From positions 1 through 35,657 of the forward strand of contig CAZKJO010000024.1 of the NCBI GenBank assembly GCA_964553105.1: a stretch of DNA of 35,657 bases, written 5' to 3'. The notes under the pieces are model-generated. The model saw only the letters and a program-made list of their open reading frames with translations. It searched no databases and had not been told where the DNA came from. A program made the translations under genes and the position numbers. Shown piece after piece: positions 32,511-35,657 of the stretch (position 1 is the first letter of the stretch; every line of letters starts with the position of its first letter). This DNA is from Profundicola sp964553105. GTDB taxonomy: Bacteria; Bacteroidota; Bacteroidia; Flavobacteriales; Weeksellaceae.

Positions 32511-32728
32511 AGTAGTGGCAGTTGAGCTTAGGAGCGAATAGTTTAGAAGAAAATCATTAAAAATAACTTACTTCAATCTGTTCTTAATTTCTTTCGGCAC
32601 AGTAAAATTAGCTGATTTTAAAGTTCAAAAATTGACCGAAATAGCATTAACGAAGTATTAAAAAGCTAGATTAAATCAATCTTTCAGCAAAAATTATACC
32701 TCAATACGTCTATCTATGGAGAAATGAT

Positions 32729-32736
32729 TACTTTTG
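32729..32736 (+). promoter_or_regulatory. -7 box of the asnS promoter
   Basis: TACTTTTG matches TAnnTTTG exactly, 19 bases before the ATG at 32756, giving a leader of about 15 bases. The -33 position has only TACG. It likely serves asnS and rpoN together. Confidence 0.55.
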
Positions 32737-32755
32737 TATAAACCAAAACACAGAA

Positions 32756-34204
32756 ATGATTTCATATAGTATAGATCAATTATTAGTTAAAGGTAAGGAA
32801 GCCATTCATCAGGATGTTATTGTTAAAGGCTGGGTACGCTCATTCCGAAGCAATCGTTTTATAGCATTAAACGATGGATCCACCATAAACAATATTCAAG
32901 TGGTGGTAGATTTCGAAAACTTTGATAAAGAAACCTTGGATCAAATAGCTGTTGCAGCCGCTATCAAAGTAGTTGGCGTTGTGGTGGAAAGTCAAGGTCG
33001 TGGTCAAGAAATTGAAATTCAAGCGCAAAAAATTAAAATTTATGGAGGTGTAAATTCAGATGATTTACAGGGTACTATTCTTCAGCCCAAGAGACATTCT
33101 TTAGAGTTTTTAAGAGAACAAGCTCATTTGCGCTTTAGAACCAATACTTTTGCAGCCACTATGCGTGTTCGTCATGCTTTGATGTTTGCGATTCACAAAT
33201 ACTACAACGATAAAGGATTTTTCTATGTCAATACGCCTATTATAACAGGTTCTGATGCAGAAGGTGCTGGAGAAATGTTTTGTGTTACCAATTTTGACTT
33301 TGATAACTTACCAAAAACAGAAGATGGTAAAGTAGATTTTAGTCAGGATTTCTTTACAAAGAAAACCAACTTAACGGTTTCGGGGCAATTAGAAGCCGAA
33401 GCAGCAGCGATGGGCTTAGGTAAGGTTTATACCTTTGGGCCTACTTTCCGTGCAGAAAACTCCAACACTTCTCGGCACTTAGCAGAGTTTTGGATGATCG
33501 AGCCCGAGGTTGCGTTTAATGATTTAGACGATAACATGGATTTGGCAGAAGATTTCATGAAGTATGTGATTCAATATGCCTTAGACAACTGTAAGGATGA
33601 TTTAGCTTTTTTGAACGATAGATACGAAAAAGAGCAAAGTCAAAAACCAAAAGATCAGCGATCTGAATTAGGTTTGATAGAAAGATTGGAATATATTTTA
33701 AATAATAAGTTCGTTCGTTTAACATATTCCGAGGCAATTGATATTCTGAAGGATTCAAAGCCTAATAAAAAAGGTAAATTTAAATATAGCATCGATGGTT
33801 GGGGAGCAGATTTGCAATCAGAGCACGAACGCTATTTAGTTGAAAAACATTTTAAATCTCCTGTAATTTTGTTCGATTACCCAGCTGAAATTAAAGCATT
33901 CTACATGCGTTTAAACGAAGATGGAAAGACGGTTCGCGCCATGGATGTTTTATTCCCTGGGATCGGAGAAATCATCGGAGGTTCTCAGCGTGAAGAACGT
34001 TTAGATGTGCTTCGTAAGAAAATGGAAGAATTTAATGTCGACCAAGAAGAGTTATGGTGGTATTTAGATACCCGTAAATTCGGAACTGTTCCACACAGTG
34101 GTTTCGGATTAGGTTTAGAAAGATTAGTTTTATTCGTGACCGGAATGACCAATATTAGAGATGTGATACCATTCCCACGCACGCCAAAAAGTGCAGAATT
34201 TTAA
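32756..34204 (+). CDS. asnS: Asparaginyl-tRNA synthetase
   Basis: AsnRS charges tRNA-Asn. The 482-residue class IIb enzyme has an N-terminal OB-fold anticodon-binding domain (about 1-110; VIVKGWVRSFRSNRFIALNDG), then the catalytic core: motif 1 region LRFRTNTFAATMRVRHALM, motif 2 FGPTFRAENSNTSRHLAEFWMIEPE and motif 3 GFGLGLERLVLFVTG. AsnRS rather than AspRS is indicated by the overall pattern and the direct C-terminal ending IRDVIPFPRTPKSAEF. rpoN follows after 15 bases, a common order in Bacteroidota, so the two likely share a transcript. Confidence 0.96.
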   Translation: MISYSIDQLLVKGKEAIHQDVIVKGWVRSFRSNRFIALNDGSTINNIQVVVDFENFDKETLDQIAVAAAIKVVGVVVESQGRGQEIEIQAQKIKIYGGVNSDDLQGTILQPKRHSLEFLREQAHLRFRTNTFAATMRVRHALMFAIHKYYNDKGFFYVNTPIITGSDAEGAGEMFCVTNFDFDNLPKTEDGKVDFSQDFFTKKTNLTVSGQLEAEAAAMGLGKVYTFGPTFRAENSNTSRHLAEFWMIEPEVAFNDLDDNMDLAEDFMKYVIQYALDNCKDDLAFLNDRYEKEQSQKPKDQRSELGLIERLEYILNNKFVRLTYSEAIDILKDSKPNKKGKFKYSIDGWGADLQSEHERYLVEKHFKSPVILFDYPAEIKAFYMRLNEDGKTVRAMDVLFPGIGEIIGGSQREERLDVLRKKMEEFNVDQEELWWYLDTRKFGTVPHSGFGLGLERLVLFVTGMTNIRDVIPFPRTPKSAEF

Positions 34205-34219
34205 GAATTATAAAATAGA

Positions 34220-35657
34220 TGTTAAGACAGGAATTACAACATAAGTTACAGCAAAAGCTATCGCCTCAACAGATTCAATTGATGAAGTTGGTGCAACTGC
34301 CTACCGTCGCTTTTGAGCAGCGTATTAAGGAGGAGATGGAAGAAAATCCTGCCTTAGACGATCAGCCAGACTATAGCGAGGACGAAATACTAGAATCTAA
34401 CAAGGATGATTATGATGATTATGAAGATCAGAATGAAACCGAACGCGATTCTATTGACGAAGTAGACATTAATATCGATGAATACTTAAGCGATGATGAA
34501 TATCCTTCATATAAATCATACACCAACAACTATAGTTCGGATGATGAAGAGAAGAAGGTTCCTTATGCGCAAGGAAAGTCGTTCTATGATCATTTAACAT
34601 CTCAATTACATACATTTAGGATAGACGAAGACGATCTTAAAATTGCTGATTTCTTAATCGGAAATTTAGATGAAGATGGTTATTTAAGAAGAGACTTGCA
34701 ATCGATTGTAGATGATATGGCATTCTCATTAAATATTTACACAGAAGTAAGTGTTTTAGAGAATTTGCTTACAAATTATATCCAAAAGCTCGACCCCGTT
34801 GGAGTTGGAGCGAGAGATTTAAAAGAGTGTTTATTAATTCAATTAGAAAATAAAAATCAAACTGAAACAGTTGAGTTAGCACACGATTTATTGTCTAAGT
34901 CATTCGATGCATTTACCAAGAAGCATTACAAGAAGTTGATGCAAAAGCATGCTATTACAGAAGATGAATTGAGAGATGCTATCAGTGAGATTGAACATTT
35001 AAATCCAAAACCAGGAAAGGCTTTTGGAGGGAATACCAAAATCATTGAGCATATTGTTCCTGATTTCACGATTCGTATTATAAATGGTGAGTTGGATTTA
35101 AGCTTAAACGGCCGAAATACGCCTCAACTATATGTTTCTAGAGAGTATTCAGAAATGTTTGAAACCTATAAGAAAACCGAAAAGAAATCTAAGGAACAGA
35201 AAAAAGCGGTACTTTTTGTTAAACAAAAACTAGATGCGGCTAAATGGTTTATTGATGCGATTATTCAGCGTCAGAACACCCTTATGATCACCATGAAGGC
35301 GATTATGGATTATCAACGTGAGTATTTCTTGACCGGTGACGAAAGAGAAATTCGTCCTATGATTCTAAAGGATATCGCGGAGATTATCGATATGGATATT
35401 TCTACGGTATCCCGTGTAGCCAATAGTAAATATGTAAATACGCCTTACGGAACTTTCTTGATTAAAGATCTTTTCTCTGAATCCATGACCAATGAAGAGG
35501 GGGAAGAGGTTTCTACACGAGAAATTAAAAGAATTTTAGAAGATATTGTTGACCAGGAGAATAAATTGAAGCCATTAACCGACGAGAAATTGGCTAAAAT
35601 GCTCAAAGAAAAAGGTTATGCCATTGCTCGTAGAACGGTTGCCAAATATAGAGAGCA
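34220..35657 (+). CDS. rpoN: RNA polymerase sigma-54 factor (C-terminus cut by window edge)
   Basis: From ATG 34220 the frame is open for 479 codons to the window end. Region I is the glutamine-rich MLRQELQHKLQQKLSPQQIQLMKLVQ followed by LPxxxFEQRIKEEMEENPAL; region II is strongly acidic (about 49-115); region III contains the core-binding part (KLDPVGVGARDLKECLLIQL) and the helix-turn-helix near DISTVSRVANSKYVNTPYG. The last visible residues, ARRTVAKYRE, are most of the RpoN box that reads the -24 promoter element, so only a few residues are missing. Sigma-54 needs AAA+ activators, none of which is in this window. Confidence 0.96.

Noticed and set aside
32568..32624. Peptide TLKSANFTVPKEIKNRLK on the minus strand between the small membrane protein and asnS
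   Set aside because: Protein-like in appearance, but only 18 codons between stops and no start codon; too little to call a gene or remnant.
1..35657. CRISPR arrays, tRNA/rRNA genes, insertion sequences, prophage or defence genes
   Set aside because: No regularly spaced repeats, cloverleaf-like sequences, transposases, integrases or recognisable defence proteins were seen on either strand.

Overview
The window is AT-rich chromosomal DNA from a member of the Bacteroidota, almost certainly order Flavobacteriales. Evidence: gldB and gldC (gliding/type IX secretion genes) next to nadE, an exbB-exbD-tonB-like-folC cluster, several Bacteroidota-only families (DUF3109, DUF4252-like, DUF6048/DUF6452-like), many short lipoproteins, and promoters of the Bacteroidota type (TTTG ... 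TAnnTTTG). The E2 acyltransferase N-terminus resembles Weeksellaceae/Chryseobacterium-type proteins, but that family-level guess is weak. A run of exactly 100 Ns at 13726-13825 marks a scaffold gap, so this is a draft assembly. Both ends cut genes: a sugar MFS transporter on the left and rpoN on the right.

Layout. 1-6815 is all minus strand: sugar MFS transporter (C-terminus missing), threonine aldolase-type PLP enzyme, a 140-bp palindromic REP-like element, an unknown lipoprotein, an MscS-type channel and a lipoprotein GH13 alpha-amylase. 6951-8285 (+) is a 2-oxoacid dehydrogenase E2. 8368-11170 (-) holds a small exported protein, a DUF4252-like lipoprotein gene broken by an in-frame TAG, and dxs. 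11235-14197 (+) is a tight operon: DUF3109 protein, a large protein with a nucleoside-phosphorylase-like C-terminus, and a gapped Gfo/Idh/MocA oxidoreductase. 14190-15798 (-) is a trans-sulfuration enzyme with a lipoprotein behind it. 15840-16190 (+) is an ArsC/Spx-like protein. 16191-17513 (-) is gldB-gldC, divergent from nadE.

17554-23773 (+) runs nadE, rlmD, two Bacteroidota-specific envelope proteins, coaE and an RprX/RprY-like two-component system, ending at a good intrinsic terminator. 23844-26642 (-) is a large exported protein that looks like an M1 aminopeptidase with all zinc ligands lost, fused to a beta-barrel-like C-terminus. 26727-27625 (+) is a tandem pair of NlpE-like lipoproteins, the second without the CxxC. 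27729-30863 (+) is exbB-exbD-tonB-like-folC behind the best promoter in the window. 31059-32318 (+) is a SxxK serine hydrolase, 32331-32510 (-) a 59-residue two-helix membrane protein, and 32756 onward (+) asnS and rpoN.

Most of the window is housekeeping (isoprenoid, NAD, CoA, folate, rRNA and tRNA metabolism) mixed with envelope functions. I see no CRISPR array, IS element, prophage, tRNA or rRNA. The observations most worth a second look are the M1-like pseudo-protease/barrel fusion, the nonsense codon between lipoprotein leader and DUF4252-like domain, the palindromic element whose edge coincides with a promoter -33 box, the unknown phosphorylase-like protein and its operon, the CxxC-less NlpE paralogue and the unlisted 59-residue membrane protein.
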